Shown: positions 1-43,290 of the stretch, piece after piece | How positions within the stretch are numbered: the stretch's first letter is position 1 | Layout: each line of letters begins with the position of its first letter | NCBI GenBank assembly: GCA_026225945.1 | Contig: JAMJFZ010001262.1 | Span: forward strand, 1,116,001 to 1,180,000 | DNA length: 64,000 nucleotides | Direction of reading: 5' to 3' | Origin: Cricetomys ansorgei | Lineage: Eukaryota > Chordata > Mammalia > Rodentia > Nesomyidae | The notes under the pieces: model-generated | What the model was told of the DNA's origin: nothing | Databases searched by the model: none | Seen by the model: only the letters and a program-made list of their open reading frames with translations | Translations under genes and position numbers: made by a program

Positions 1-61
1 ATTCACATAAAATCTATGGCATGGAAGAACTATCTTCAAGTTCCATTATTCTTATTAGAAA

Positions 62-232
62 ATTTTTTCTTTCATTTATTGATCCGGCAATGGGGAGGCA
101 TGTGGAGGTCAGAGGACAACTTGCCGGAGTTGGTTCTCTCCTTCTACCATGTGGGCCAGGTACTAAGAACTAAAGTTGTTCGTTAGTCTTGGTGGCAAGT
201 GTCTTTACAGGCTGAGCCATCCCGAGACAAGC
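62..232 (-). repeat. B2-type SINE, degraded
   Basis: The reverse complement shows the B2 hallmarks: a 'gctcagcc'-like start near 215-225, the text around 'ccacatggtagaaggagag', and 'gttgtcctctgacctcc'. It lies upstream of the RINT1 promoter. The boundaries are approximate. Confidence 0.6.
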
Positions 233-356
233 ATTCTCTATGTTGCCCTAGCTGATACCGAGCTTTATACTTTATAGATCAACCTGGACGGAAACTAGTG
301 GCAAGCTTCCTGCCTCTGCTTCTAAATCACGAGGCTCTCCCACCATGAGGGGGGCT

Positions 357-505
357 AAGAATCTTCCTTTGTTGAGACAGTTACATGCAGTCAGTGGTGG
401 TCTTGAACTCACTATGTAGCTAGAGCTGACTTTGAATTCCCGATCCTCCTAACTTCACTTCCCAAATGGTGGGATTACAAGTGTGAGCCACCGGGCCACG
501 GCCGC
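357..505 (-). repeat. B1-type SINE, degraded
   Basis: An old 7SL-derived B1 in reverse orientation. It has 'gtcttgaactcactatgtag', then a 'gtgggattacaagtgtgagcc' type end. It sits directly upstream of the GC-rich RINT1 promoter region. Confidence 0.6.
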
Positions 506-599
506 GTTCTCTTTTTAAAAACTCTAAAGAAGTTGAGGGAGCTCCGCTGCAGCAGAGGATGCTAGTCTCCACAAGGCTCAAAAGTAGTACGGCCTTCTG

Positions 600-1020
600 G
601 TTCCTTGAGCGGTCGAGCTGACCGCTAGCCAGGAGGTGGCGCTACGGAACAGGACAGCGGCGCCGCAGATAGGCCTCTCTAGGCCGAGAGAACGGAACCA
701 GCGAGACGGCAATCGGAAGTCGAGGTGGCTCCGTCTGGCGACCCTGGAGGCTGGTCTGGTTCTGTCTGTGGCTTCCCCGGCCGGACTCTGACGGCCAGGC
801 TGGCGGTGTTTGGGATCGAGGACTCGCGCGGAGGCAGGCCGCGTACAGCTGGTGAGATCGGCGAGGCATTCCTGGGAACCCGAGGAAGGGACCCCGCTGA
901 CCCTGGGTGGTGGCGCGGACCTTCCTGGGGCGCTTGTCCCCGCCGGTGGGGGTGGGAGTTCCCGCGGTGCCAGGCAGTCACGGGAAGAGGACAGTTTTGA
1001 GAGTCGGCGGGAAGGTGGGC
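600..1020 (+). promoter_or_regulatory. RINT1: GC-rich, CpG-containing promoter and first exon region of RINT1
   Basis: GC content and CpG density rise sharply over about 600-1020 against an AT-rich, SINE-rich background, as expected for a CpG-island promoter. A strong splice donor (G, then GTGAGA) begins at 852, so a first exon probably ends at 851. I see no ATG between 600 and 851. The exact transcription start cannot be read from sequence. Confidence 0.65.
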
Positions 1021-1230
1021 TCAGTGATTGGGCTGGCTAATTCGGAGCCTGGGGAGGTGGTCCAGATTTCTGGGAAGGTGGCAGTGGTGACAGGGAGATG
1101 GTTAGGAACGCCCCTGGGAGAGGCGCCGAGAGCCCCTCCACCCTCCACTGTGTGGATCCCACTTAACTTCTATCTAACTTGTTTGCCATGTCTGTTTTTC
1201 CGCCAGTGCTGCCCTGAAAGAAGTGACGAC

Positions 1231-33339
<32,109 letters not shown>

Positions 33340-34030
33340 TGTGTCTTTGAGAAAAGGGTTGTTGAACAAAGAAGGCAGTTGGATTGAAGTTGTCTGATAA
33401 AGTTCTGAATTAATGAAACTGGACAAATGAAAACTTTGTAGGGGCATTTGTTATCTTGAGTTAAGATGTCACCAAAAGAAGACCATACTTCCTCCGTTCC
33501 CCTATGCCTAAAAAAAACAAAATCTAGAAAACTCAGGTTTGAGAAGCAGAGTAATTACAAATAGGAATACAGATATCTGAAGACAGTGGAGAGCAAAGGT
33601 CAGCCATACCTGACCTCCACTTTGCTAATCAAAGGGAGCTGCTTGTTGTAGAAACCTGAATGCAGCCATTACTTGATATACTTAGATCTGTAAGCATGTT
33701 GGTGATTGAGGTTCTGGTATCCAGTTTGGGAAGTCACTATGTTTATACAGGAAATACACTGTAAATTGGGAATGGTGGAAGACAGCTATAATCCCAGCAC
33801 TCTGAAGGCTGGATAGGAGGATCACTGTAGGTTCATGGGCAACATAGATTCTGTTTTACCAGAAAAAACAAACAAACAAACAAACACCCAACAACACAAC
33901 AGTCTTATAAGATGGTAAGCAAGCTATGATTGATCTTAGTATTCTACTTTCATGTCCTTCCATTTAAAATATTTCTTAATTGCATTTGTGTAGTGTTTGT
34001 GTGCAGGTATGTGTGTATTTGTGCCTGTGT
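33340..34030 (+). other. RINT1: RINT1 3' untranslated and downstream region
   Basis: Follows the TAA at 33337-33339. No consensus AATAAA is evident in the first 500 bases, so the polyadenylation site is not fixed. A B1-like remnant lies at about 33765-33890. Confidence 0.5.
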
Positions 34031-34037
34031 GGGATAT

Positions 34038-34038
<1 letters not shown>

Positions 34039-34080
<42 letters not shown>

Positions 34081-34093
34081 TGTCTGTCTGTGT
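34039..34093. repeat. (GT)n microsatellite followed by TCTG repeats
   Basis: About 40 bases of GT dinucleotides and then short TCTG units, within a B2-like sequence of about 33970-34215. Confidence 0.92.
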
Positions 34094-34224
34094 GGCTGTA
34101 GAGATCAGAGGTCAACCTTGGGTCTTGTTCCTCAAGATGTCCACCTTGTTTTGGAGACAAAATCTCTGACTGCGACTTTGGACAAATCCCAGGGTTCCTT
34201 CTGTCTCTGTCTCCCCTAAACAGG

Positions 34225-34370
34225 CATTATAAATGTATATCATTTATATATACCATATATATATACACACACACACACACACATATGGTATATATATGTG
34301 TGTGTGTATGTGTATATTATATATATATATACATATATATATTATATATACATATATATGGCATACATAA
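34225..34370. repeat. AT/CA/TG alternating tract with imperfect palindromes
   Basis: Alternating purine-pyrimidine sequence: a TA block and CA block on the left are followed by 'catatggtatatatatgtg' and TG/TA blocks on the right, so the two halves are partly self-complementary. Confidence 0.85.
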
Positions 34371-34389
34371 ATGTATACCAAGTGGTATG

Positions 34390-34940
34390 CACTTGGAAAT
34401 CTACTAGGAAAGATCAGAGACTTAGACTCAATTTAAACTTAAATTAAATAAATTTATTCTTACTGCTAGCAGCAGGATTGCAGCCTTAGGGTCAAACAGC
34501 ATGCTGTGCAGAAGGGGGCCAAGGGAGGGTTTTTATAGGTGGACACCAAAAGGTGTACATTACAATTATGGAATCCACAGCTGGGCAGGGAAATTGTTTT
34601 GCTCCCCCCCCCCTTGTTTTCTTTCTGGATATATAGTAATAAAGAGACCACTACGTTCTTGTCCCGTGTTGATAATTGAGGTTTACACAGCCAAAAGCAA
34701 ACTGTTAAGATACCTCACAGCAGGAACATTGAGCATCTCTCATCTGCAGGCAACTAAGATCTCACAGGCATTCCAAGGCAAAGGTCAACTGCTAAGGGCT
34801 ATGTTTGGCTCCACATTAGGTTTCTTTGGTCATCACAGGGGGCATGTTGAATTATAAGTTAGGTCTAAGTACTCTAATGACTGGGGTAGGGCAGGCAGGA
34901 GCACAGGCCACCAGGTTAGAGCTTGCTGTCAGTCCCACAC
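34390..34940 (-). mobile_element. Solo LTR-like element, minus orientation
   Basis: On the minus strand it begins TGTGGGACTGAC near 34939, has a TATA-like 'ctataaaaacc' near 34535 and an AATAAA near 34450, the layout of a retroviral LTR of about 550 bp. No internal coding region is attached. Target duplications are not clear and the family is not assigned. Confidence 0.6.
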
Positions 34941-35149
34941 CGAGTCAGATTTTTACATGCTTCTAGGGAGTGAACTCTTTATGCTTGCACATCAAGGGCA
35001 AGTACTTTACCTCTAAGCTATTTTCCCAGCCCTTCCTGGTTCCATTTCTTGTGACAGTGGCAATCTTTTTTCTCTGGTTCAAACAGTTTAGAGGCCAGAT
35101 ACTGCTTTAGTAATTTGCCTTTGGTAACATTTATGTAGCTGGTGAGGTG

Positions 35150-35430
35150 AAAATCCTTTGTGTGTGTGTATGTCTGGGTGTGTATTCAAGTACAAGTGGA
35201 GGCCAGAGGTTGATGTTGGGTCTCTTCCTCAATCGCTTTCCTCCTTATTTTTGAGGTCTCTAGTGAACCCGGAGCTCACTGATGAACTCCAACGAACCTG
35301 CTTTTCCTAGTGCTTGGGGTTAGAGACATGTGCTAGTGTGCCCAGTTTTTACATGGGAGCTGGGAATTTGAACTCAGGTCCTTATAGTTGTGCAACAAGC
35401 CCTTTGACAGCTGAGCCATCTCCCGGACCT
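35150..35430 (-). repeat. B2-type SINE, degraded
   Basis: Features the complement of a B2 head ('gacagctgagccatctcccg') near 35405-35425 and 'ggaggccagaggttgatgtt' near 35200. Confidence 0.55.
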
Positions 35431-35599
35431 GAGACAAAAATCTTAAACTTTCTTTTTCCTTGGTTTTGGCTATGTGAAGTGATAGGTTTTGTGTGTGTGG
35501 TACTAGAGATCAGACTTGGATCCTTGCTCATGCAAGCCAAGTGCTCCACCAACATCCCCAGTCCAAGCATTGATCCCTTGAATAATAAGTCCTCAGAGG

Positions 35600-36185
35600 G
35601 TAAAGCTTTTACACAAATTGAGCTTAATCAGCTTGAAGGTTCCTGTTGGTTCGGTCTTCCCGAGCGCCTTCGCCACAGCCCTATCCCAGCCCACAGTTGG
35701 CTGGGAAGCTGCCCAGTTTCCCACCCTGTCCAGGGGCGAGAGACTCAAGCTGGCTGAAAGCTGTGGGAAAGCGCCGCGAAGCCGCAGGGAAGTGGATTCC
35801 TTGGACCGGGGGTGGGCTGTGATTCCCGCTTGCCGAGAATGAACGGGACGCGAGAAGAAATCCCAGGAGTCCAAAATCTGATGGACACGAAACTCCTTTA
35901 TTCCAAGGGCCTTTTCTCTTTTAACATCTTTCATGGGGAAGGGGGGGGGGATTTCTCCCTTGGGCAGGGAAGCCTTAATTAGGTTGGCAGGGCGGGGCGC
36001 ACCTGGCCTCATGGTCTTCACAGAGACAAAGGCGTATAATTTGCCACAGGGCAGGCAGAAAGTTTGCCATTCTGTTTACTGTGAGTAGCCAGCTTCCAGG
36101 GCTCAAGAGAAGGAGTCGGCAGAGAATCCTGCCAGCCCTGGAGAGGGCGAGGACCCCTCTTGCCACTTCTACTTACTCTTTAGCC
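35600..36185 (-). mobile_element. LTR-like element with GC-rich downstream part
   Basis: On the minus strand it has GA- and GC-rich sequence at 36185-35930, an AATAAA at about 35895-35900, then a GC-rich block down to about 35620. The open frames here (up to 142 codons) resemble no protein I know and are read as LTR sequence. No target duplication was found. Confidence 0.5.
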
Positions 36186-36317
36186 CAGAGGCCTACAGGT
36201 TTCTACACCATAAAATTTTATTCTAGGTTTTTTTTTTGTTTTTTTGTTTTTTTTTCTGACATAGCATTTATTTAGTACTCTCATGCTGTAATATCTCAAT
36301 CTAAAATTGTTGGCTGG

Positions 36318-38600
36318 GAGGCTGGGGAGGTGGCTCAGCTGTTAAGAAGCTGCTCTTCCTGTGTTCAATGCCCTGCACACACGTGTTCATGCACAACAGG
36401 CAGTAACTCCAGTCTCATGGAATACAATGCCCTCTTCTTGTCTCTATGGGTATTGCATGTGTGTGGTACACAGACATTCATTCAGGCACTCATGCACATA
36501 AAATAAATATAATTAAAATCTCAAAAAAAATTAATTGTCAGGCTTGCACTATCCTACACTGTTTATCCTTGCAGAAAGTAACTTTTAGAAAATAATTCAA
36601 GAAATGTTCTATTTTCTGGGGTGGGGGCGGGCGATTGACTTGCTTTATAGCTCACACTGGCACTGAACTCATGATCCTCCTGCTGCCACTACCCTCAAGA
36701 ACTGAGATTCTAAATGTGCATCAATATGCCTGCTATTATCTATTAGTCATATGAATCTATAGTTATGATTGTGTTTGTATGATGTGTGAAGGGAGTGTCA
36801 GCATGCGAGTGGACATCAGAGGACAACTTCGTGTCATTAGTTCTCTTTGCACCCTTATGTGGGTCCGAAGGATCAAGCTCTGGTTGCTGGACTTACACAG
36901 CAAGCACTCGGCCACCTCACTGGACCTACTCTGTTTTATAGAGATTTCCCAGCTATTGTGTGGAGCTGAGAGCTTTAGTAATTCTAGCAGACTGGGCCTC
37001 TTCACCTCATGTCCTTATGTCTGAGAATTGATGAGGTTGACATGGTCTCTCTACATAGCCCTGCCTGTTCTGGAATTGATTATGCCGATCAGGCTGTCCC
37101 TCTGCCGCCTGAGTGTTGGGATTAACATAACCCCACATTAATGAGTTTTTTTTTTTTTTTAAATGAAAAAAGAATGGTGTTGCCTTTCCTTCCCAGGGTG
37201 AGCTTTCCTGCCTTCACTTCTCTTTCTTCCTCCCTCCCTCCTTTCCTTCCTTCCTTTCCTTCTTTTTTTCCCGAGAAAGGGTTTCTCTGTTGTAACCTGC
37301 CCTCACTCCTAATTGCTGAAAGATGAACATTTCACTCAAAAGTCATGGGTGGAGAGATGGATCAGTAGCTAAAGTGCTTGCTGTGCAGGTGTGAAGACCT
37401 GAGTTTGACCCCTCAGAACCATGTAAAGCTGGACACAGTAGGCCGATTTCAGTGGTTCTACAGCAGGATGCCTGGTGGAGAAGGGAGAATCCCGGAAGCT
37501 CATGGGTAGCAAGGCTGGGGTACACAATGCAGCATAAACAACGAAGAGTCAAGGTAGTAAAAACTGACACGTGAGATTGCTCTGACCTCTGCAGGAGTGC
37601 CATGGCACATACATGTACCTTCCCCCCCCCCTCACACCCCAAATAAGAAAGGGTAGTGGTACTCTATATGCAATGGTATTAATACTTCAAAATCATACCA
37701 TGTTATTGAAGTACTAAAAAGTTTATACTTCATTCTTGAATTTATCCAAAGTTATTAAATGTCATCATTTAAAATTTCATCTGCAGTACACAGATCTAAG
37801 TGTTTTAGGGCTGCAAGAGTGAGAATGAGAAGAATGGAAATGCATGGTAGAATTATTTTCAGTTAGAGAAAGTTATGGAATGGCTTTACTTGGTTTGTAG
37901 GCCACACTGACCTTTATACTGCACAAATGTTCTGTATGTAGCCTCTGTCAAAGGAGTCCATCATCTCACATATTGACTCAAAGATAGAGTTTTCCATAAA
38001 GAAAGGAAATTTGTCTGGTGGTGGTTGCTCACACCGTTAATCCCAGCACTTGGGAGGCAGAGGCAGGTGGGTCTCTGAGTTCGAGGCCAGCCTGGTCTAC
38101 AGAGTGAGTTCCAGGACAGCCAGAGTTACAACAAAGAAACCCTGTCTCAAACAAAAACAAAATAAAAACTTGAAGTATGTATCTCTGTCTTAGTTACTTT
38201 TCTGATGCTGTGCTAAAATAACTCTGACGAAAGCAATTTATGGGAGAAAGGAATTATTCTGCCTCACAGCTCCAAGTTAAAATCCATCAAGGCAGGAAAG
38301 TCACAGCAGCAGGATTTCTGAAGAAGCTAGTCACATTGTAGACACAGGCGAGAAGCAGAGGGAGGTGAATGCTTTTGCTTAGCTCACTTTCTCCTTTTTA
38401 TACTGTGGAAGATCCTGGGAAGGGTGCCACCTGGTGGACAGGTTTTCCCATCCCAATTAGCCTAATCAAGACAGTCCCTCACAGTCATGCCCAGAGGCCC
38501 ATGTCCCAGATGACTCTAGAGCCCATCAAGTTGACAACTGGAATTAACCACCATAACGACTCTTTCTGTTTTTCATATTACCCAGTTCTGTGGTCACAAT
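36318..38600. repeat. Intergenic SINE and medium-repeat stretch
   Basis: A forward B2 lies at about 36318-36530, a reverse B2-like copy at about 36770-36930, a forward B2/ID-like copy at about 37345-37650 and a clear forward B1 at about 38010-38160 ('gttcgaggccagcctggtct'). A copy of the family also seen at 24125 lies at about 38190-38560. No gene seen. Confidence 0.6.
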
Positions 38601-39059
38601 ACACTTCACACCTCTAAAAAATGTTTTTAGTATCTTTACATAAGTGGGTAGTATTCAAGTTTCCAATTATCTACAAATGGTATCATTCTGAATATCATTT
38701 AAGGTTAGGTGTGATGGTGTATGCCAGCACTGGGGGAGTGGAGGCAGAAGGATTAGGAGTTCAAGGCCAGTCTCAGCTACCTAGAAAGCTCTAGGGCAGG
38801 CTAGGATATGAAACCTGACTCTAAAAACAGACCAAAGATGTTTTGCTGGCTAGTTTTGTGTCAACTTGACACAAGTTGAAGTCATCTGAGAGGGAACCTC
38901 AATTGAGAACATACCTCTGTAAGATCACTAATTCATCCAAATGTATATTTCTACGTGTACAGTTCCTCTCAGCAGGTTATTATCATCTCTGACAACTCTG
39001 ACCCTAGCTCTCAGTCTTCCTGGTCTAATGTGGCCGCTTATTAGCTCATATGTTGCCAG

Positions 39060-39480
39060 GGGACTCGCTCTAGACTGGTATATCCAGATTCTTGGCATCT
39101 TGTCGAAGTATTGAAGAAGAACCCAGAACAGAAAGTAGCTAAGGATTTTATTAAGAAGCAAACTGAGTACAAACCATACAGACTGCAAGAGAGCACTTGA
39201 GATTCACTCAAGAGCCACTGTCTACTTCCCAAAGTTTCTTTTCCGGGTTCAGGAGGAGGCGTTAATCCCACCGGACAAGAGTAAAGGCCATTACCCAAAT
39301 TCTTTGATCAAATTAAGCAAGTTTTATTTACTATGCATAGAGCCATCTCCCTAAAGAGGGGTTTGAGAAAATGGCATTGTACGGTGTGGAGTTTATATGG
39401 TTCCCAAAGCTGCAAGGTTAGGGGGGTTCCAATGGGTGGGGGATTTCCAGAGGAATTTTGATTAGTAGGAACTTGGCTGA
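39060..39480 (-). mobile_element. LTR-like repeat, minus orientation
   Basis: On the minus strand there are two AATAAA motifs (complements near 39326-39331 and 39148-39153) with U3-like sequence to the right. It may extend to about 39800. No coding frame or target duplication was seen. Confidence 0.4.
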
Positions 39481-39799
39481 ACATTTCAAAATTATTTGGC
39501 AGAACATCTTATCAAGATATGTGCAAGGTGTGCATCAAAGTCTGTATGTTAGGGAGCATGTCAAGTTCCAGAAACAGGTAGAAACACAGTCAAGCCCAGA
39601 TTTTGCAGCAAACAGCAATAAACTTATTCTAAGCTTATAATAAAATGGCTTATAATCTTCAAATGGAGTCAGAACATCACACATGAATAACTGCACCATT
39701 TTCTTAAGCCAGAAATGTAGGATTATGATATATGAGGAATAAAACTGGGGCATCTGGAGTTTTGTGTGTCTGAGTGTATTCATTCTAAAGTGACAGATA

Positions 39800-42700
39800 A
39801 CATGGATATCTCCCTTCTCTGCAGCCAGTAGTCACTTCTATGTGTTCTGGAAACAAAACACTTAGAACTGCTTTTTGTTGGCTCAGGGCCAACAAGGAGA
39901 ACATGGACCTTAACATGCATCCTGAGCAGTGGGTACTCCGGCTCCACTCTGCTCCCACACAACTACAGCATTAAGTTTGTTGCCAGCACCTACTCTGAGT
40001 TCTCGGTAATTCACCTTTTCTGATATCTGCCATTCTCTGGGGAGTGCACAGTGGGCAGAATAGGTCTCTTCCCAAGGGCTCCTAGGCTGTTCCGTCAGGG
40101 CAGTGACTTGGAGGCTGAGAATCCCTTTCCCACCTTGATCATGGTAGCTTGGTGATGAGCATGGTGTAGGTGGCTTAAGGGGTATATAGGAAGTTGTTGT
40201 CAGCAACTAGACATTTGACCTGATCCTTCTGCTTAAGCGGTACCATTCTCTGGCTGCAGGAGGTAACCTGCTAAGACTACCCTGGTGCGCTCTTGGTAGA
40301 GAGTTCTTGGTAATTGTCTTAATTCTTTGTTCTTAGGACCTGTCCCTCTCTGACAGCTCCACTGTTGGGCTTCAGGTCTGTATGGCAACCTCTGCATGTA
40401 CCATGTCTTCTTTCCAAACTGGTCATCTGCTGGCTTCATTCCCATCTGTGCATAGTAGTACACTAACCAATAAACTCAGCTGTATCAACATAGAAACAAA
40501 AACAAAAAACAAAGGAAGCAAGAATTCCTATTTAGAGCTTCAAAAATAAGTATCTGGTTTCTATTTCCAGTAGATTGACATGCTGGCTAGCATGTTCAGA
40601 CTTGAACTGGATTTGTAGCCCCACTTAAGATCATGCAAAGGTTTTTTAAAACCTGTTTACAAAAACAAAAAAGATGATGCCTGGCTCCCATCCCATCCCC
40701 AGTTGTTATACCAAAGGCTCCACCAAATGGGGATGGGAAACCCAGCTGGGTACTGCTTATATTGAGGCTCTTCGCTTGTGTGCTGACTACTTCCTGGAGT
40801 ATATACCTTGCTAACTAACCCTCAGGGCTGAGTTGTCCCATCGTCCACACAGGCTGGCCTATGCTTATTTCCTCACACTCTTTCCACCACAGTGAGTCGC
40901 TAATTTTCGTGAAGACTGAAAATGCCTTTTCACAACAATAGCCTTTACCTTTTATTATCCTGCCCTGAATTTGCTGACACTTAAACACAATGCTTTTCCT
41001 TAACCACCTGCTTTCTCTTCCTTCGTCATCTTAATTAGTGAGAGGTGAGGCTGCCCCTCACCCTTGTAGGGTATACCAAGTTAAAACTTAAGAGCTGCTT
41101 CCTCTCACTACTACAGGGAAGGAGCCTGGGACATAAAGTGAGCACTGCCAGTTCAGAATACTGAAATTCATGTTCTGGCCCTTCTTCCCATAACCCATCT
41201 CTATCAGTAGAAATGGGTGTGTGTAGCCCTAGTTTGATGAGTGCTGAACAGATCAGCTGTTTTGCTTGTTCAGCCAAAGCCTATTTTATCTATCTGAGGC
41301 TTTAATGCACCTATAAAACCTACATCCATCTATCTCTGGCTAAGTCTGCAGGGCTGCTTCTGCTATCAGCAGCTATGGCTGACAATTATAGCACCAAAGT
41401 CCCTCATGCAGCTGACCTCTACTAATACCTGTCTTCCTCAGTGGCCATTCCTGCTTTATCTTTTGCTTTTCCACCATGTATTCCAGCATGAGATCAAATC
41501 ACCAGTAGCTTACAAAGCCCTCAGCTCCAGGGATTGGTAGATAAATGGTCTAGCATGTGCCAGGCCCTGAAGCTCTATCCCCTGCAGGGAGAGAAAACCA
41601 AAAACCAAGCTTACTGCCACTAAACAACTCGATCAGCTTTGTTAAGTTTTAAGACTGGGCTGACTGAGGACAGGAACAGGGTACATGTGCTGGGCCTGAA
41701 ACTAACAGAATGGGGCAGAGTTCCTGCGTCTATTCCAGGGAAACTGCCCCGGGGGCAGGCTTCATGCTAACCTTAACTAGCGGAGGGGTATGAATTGGTA
41801 CAGAGTGTGAACTAGCACTATCACTGAAGCTACTCTTTCTTCAACAGCAAAAACTTTTAAAGGCTTCCAGATCTGATGCCACTTCTTGAATCCTTAATTC
41901 AACATCCAGTTGGGAGAATCACTGACTAGTCAACCAGCTGTGGCTTCCTGTGCCTAGACTGGGCTGACTTATACAGGGATGATTTTATAGTCTTTCTTCA
42001 GTTTAGATACGCTTGAAATAACTTTGGGCTGTTACCATGGGGCTAACTTAGACATGAGTGCAACAGATGAAAAGCCTTCAGGTGTAGAGGGCCCACAGTT
42101 TTTCAGTCAAGTTAACTTAAAATCTAATTATGACGGTTAAGTACAAGTTTTAATATCTGATCTTTTTCCCACTACCCCAAAATCCTACTTAAAGAATGAT
42201 TAAGGGTTTGTGTTACTCCACTACTATATTGGAGAAAATGAGAAAATGATTGTGCCCAGCCTTGGGGTATGAGCCATGAAATAATTCTGGTTCGTAGACT
42301 TGGAATTAGCAATTAACATCTTTAAAAAAGCTTTTTGTTTAGGGTTATTCAATTAGTGCTATAACTATGGTAGCTTTGCTCTTACCCACGACCTTACCAC
42401 GCCTGTGCCCCATGCTCTGGAATTTGTGTTCCGGCATCTGAGATGGCTTGACCTGGTACCAAAGAGTGGCAGTAGCTGTTTAGTGCAATCTCTCTGTGGT
42501 GTGTGTGTGTAACACGCACACGCTCGCCTGAGCTGTCCATTTTTCTGCACGCTCCCATTCCTGTGTTCATTGTGCCTAGCTCTGTTCCCTGTAGTTGGCA
42601 ACCGTACAGAGACACTATGTGGGTGGGTTGAGCCATTTATTTCTTGATTATCGGCAACTTTGCACATTTCAACAAAGTTGTTCCTGCAATCCCATCACAG

Positions 42701-43160
42701 TGTAACTACCCAGGCTATCACTACTCTTTCCAGAGCACTATTATTTATTCTTTCTCTGCTTTGTCAGTTCTGTCAACACATGAAATGGTTTTTTTAAAAC
42801 TTTGTCTATGTCAGAATGCTGTTTAGTCATATGTTCTGTTTTAAATACTAAAATAAAATGTATAGTTACCTCCTATATATTAAACTAAAAGCCTTAGAAA
42901 GATGAAGAATCTATTCTCAGAACAGGATGTATTTAGTACTCTTTCATGTCTAGGTATTTTTCATTTTGCAGCTCAGCTATTTGATCATTATCTAGCACAT
43001 GGAAGGCCTTGAGTCGCCCCCCCCCAACCCACTCCCCCTGGTATGGCTTCAAAAATAAACATACAAATTCAAATCTTTCATACAAACTTTAAGAGATTTG
43101 TGTGTGTATGCTGGGCAGTGATAGTACATGCCTTTAATTCTAACACCTGGGAGGCGGATC
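39800..43160. other. Mostly unique intergenic block between RINT1 and RCCD1
   Basis: Almost free of SINEs, unlike its surroundings, and without convincing coding frames. A plus-strand AATAAA at 42852-42857 would fit the end of a convergent transcript. In other mammals PRC1 ends tail-to-tail with RCCD1, so a PRC1 3' UTR remnant is conceivable, but no PRC1 coding exon was recognised. Confidence 0.4.
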
Positions 43161-43178
43161 TGTGACCCTCTCTCACAA

Positions 43179-43184
43179 TTTATT
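43179..43184 (-). terminator. RCCD1: Candidate RCCD1 polyadenylation signal AATAAA
   Basis: The complement TTTATT lies 107 bases past the RCCD1 stop codon on the minus strand. Position and motif fit; usage is unproven. Confidence 0.5.
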
Positions 43185-43290
43185 TATATCTGCATGTGCC
43201 TCTGATAGCATGTTGACATCCGAGAATAATTTGAAAGAGTTCATTCTCCCCCAGGCACCAAATGGGGTTTGGGGATCCTCCTGACATATG

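Noticed and set aside
34501..36021. Open frames of 118-147 codons in the intergenic region
   Set aside because: They fall in LTR-like or SINE sequence and show no recognisable domain.
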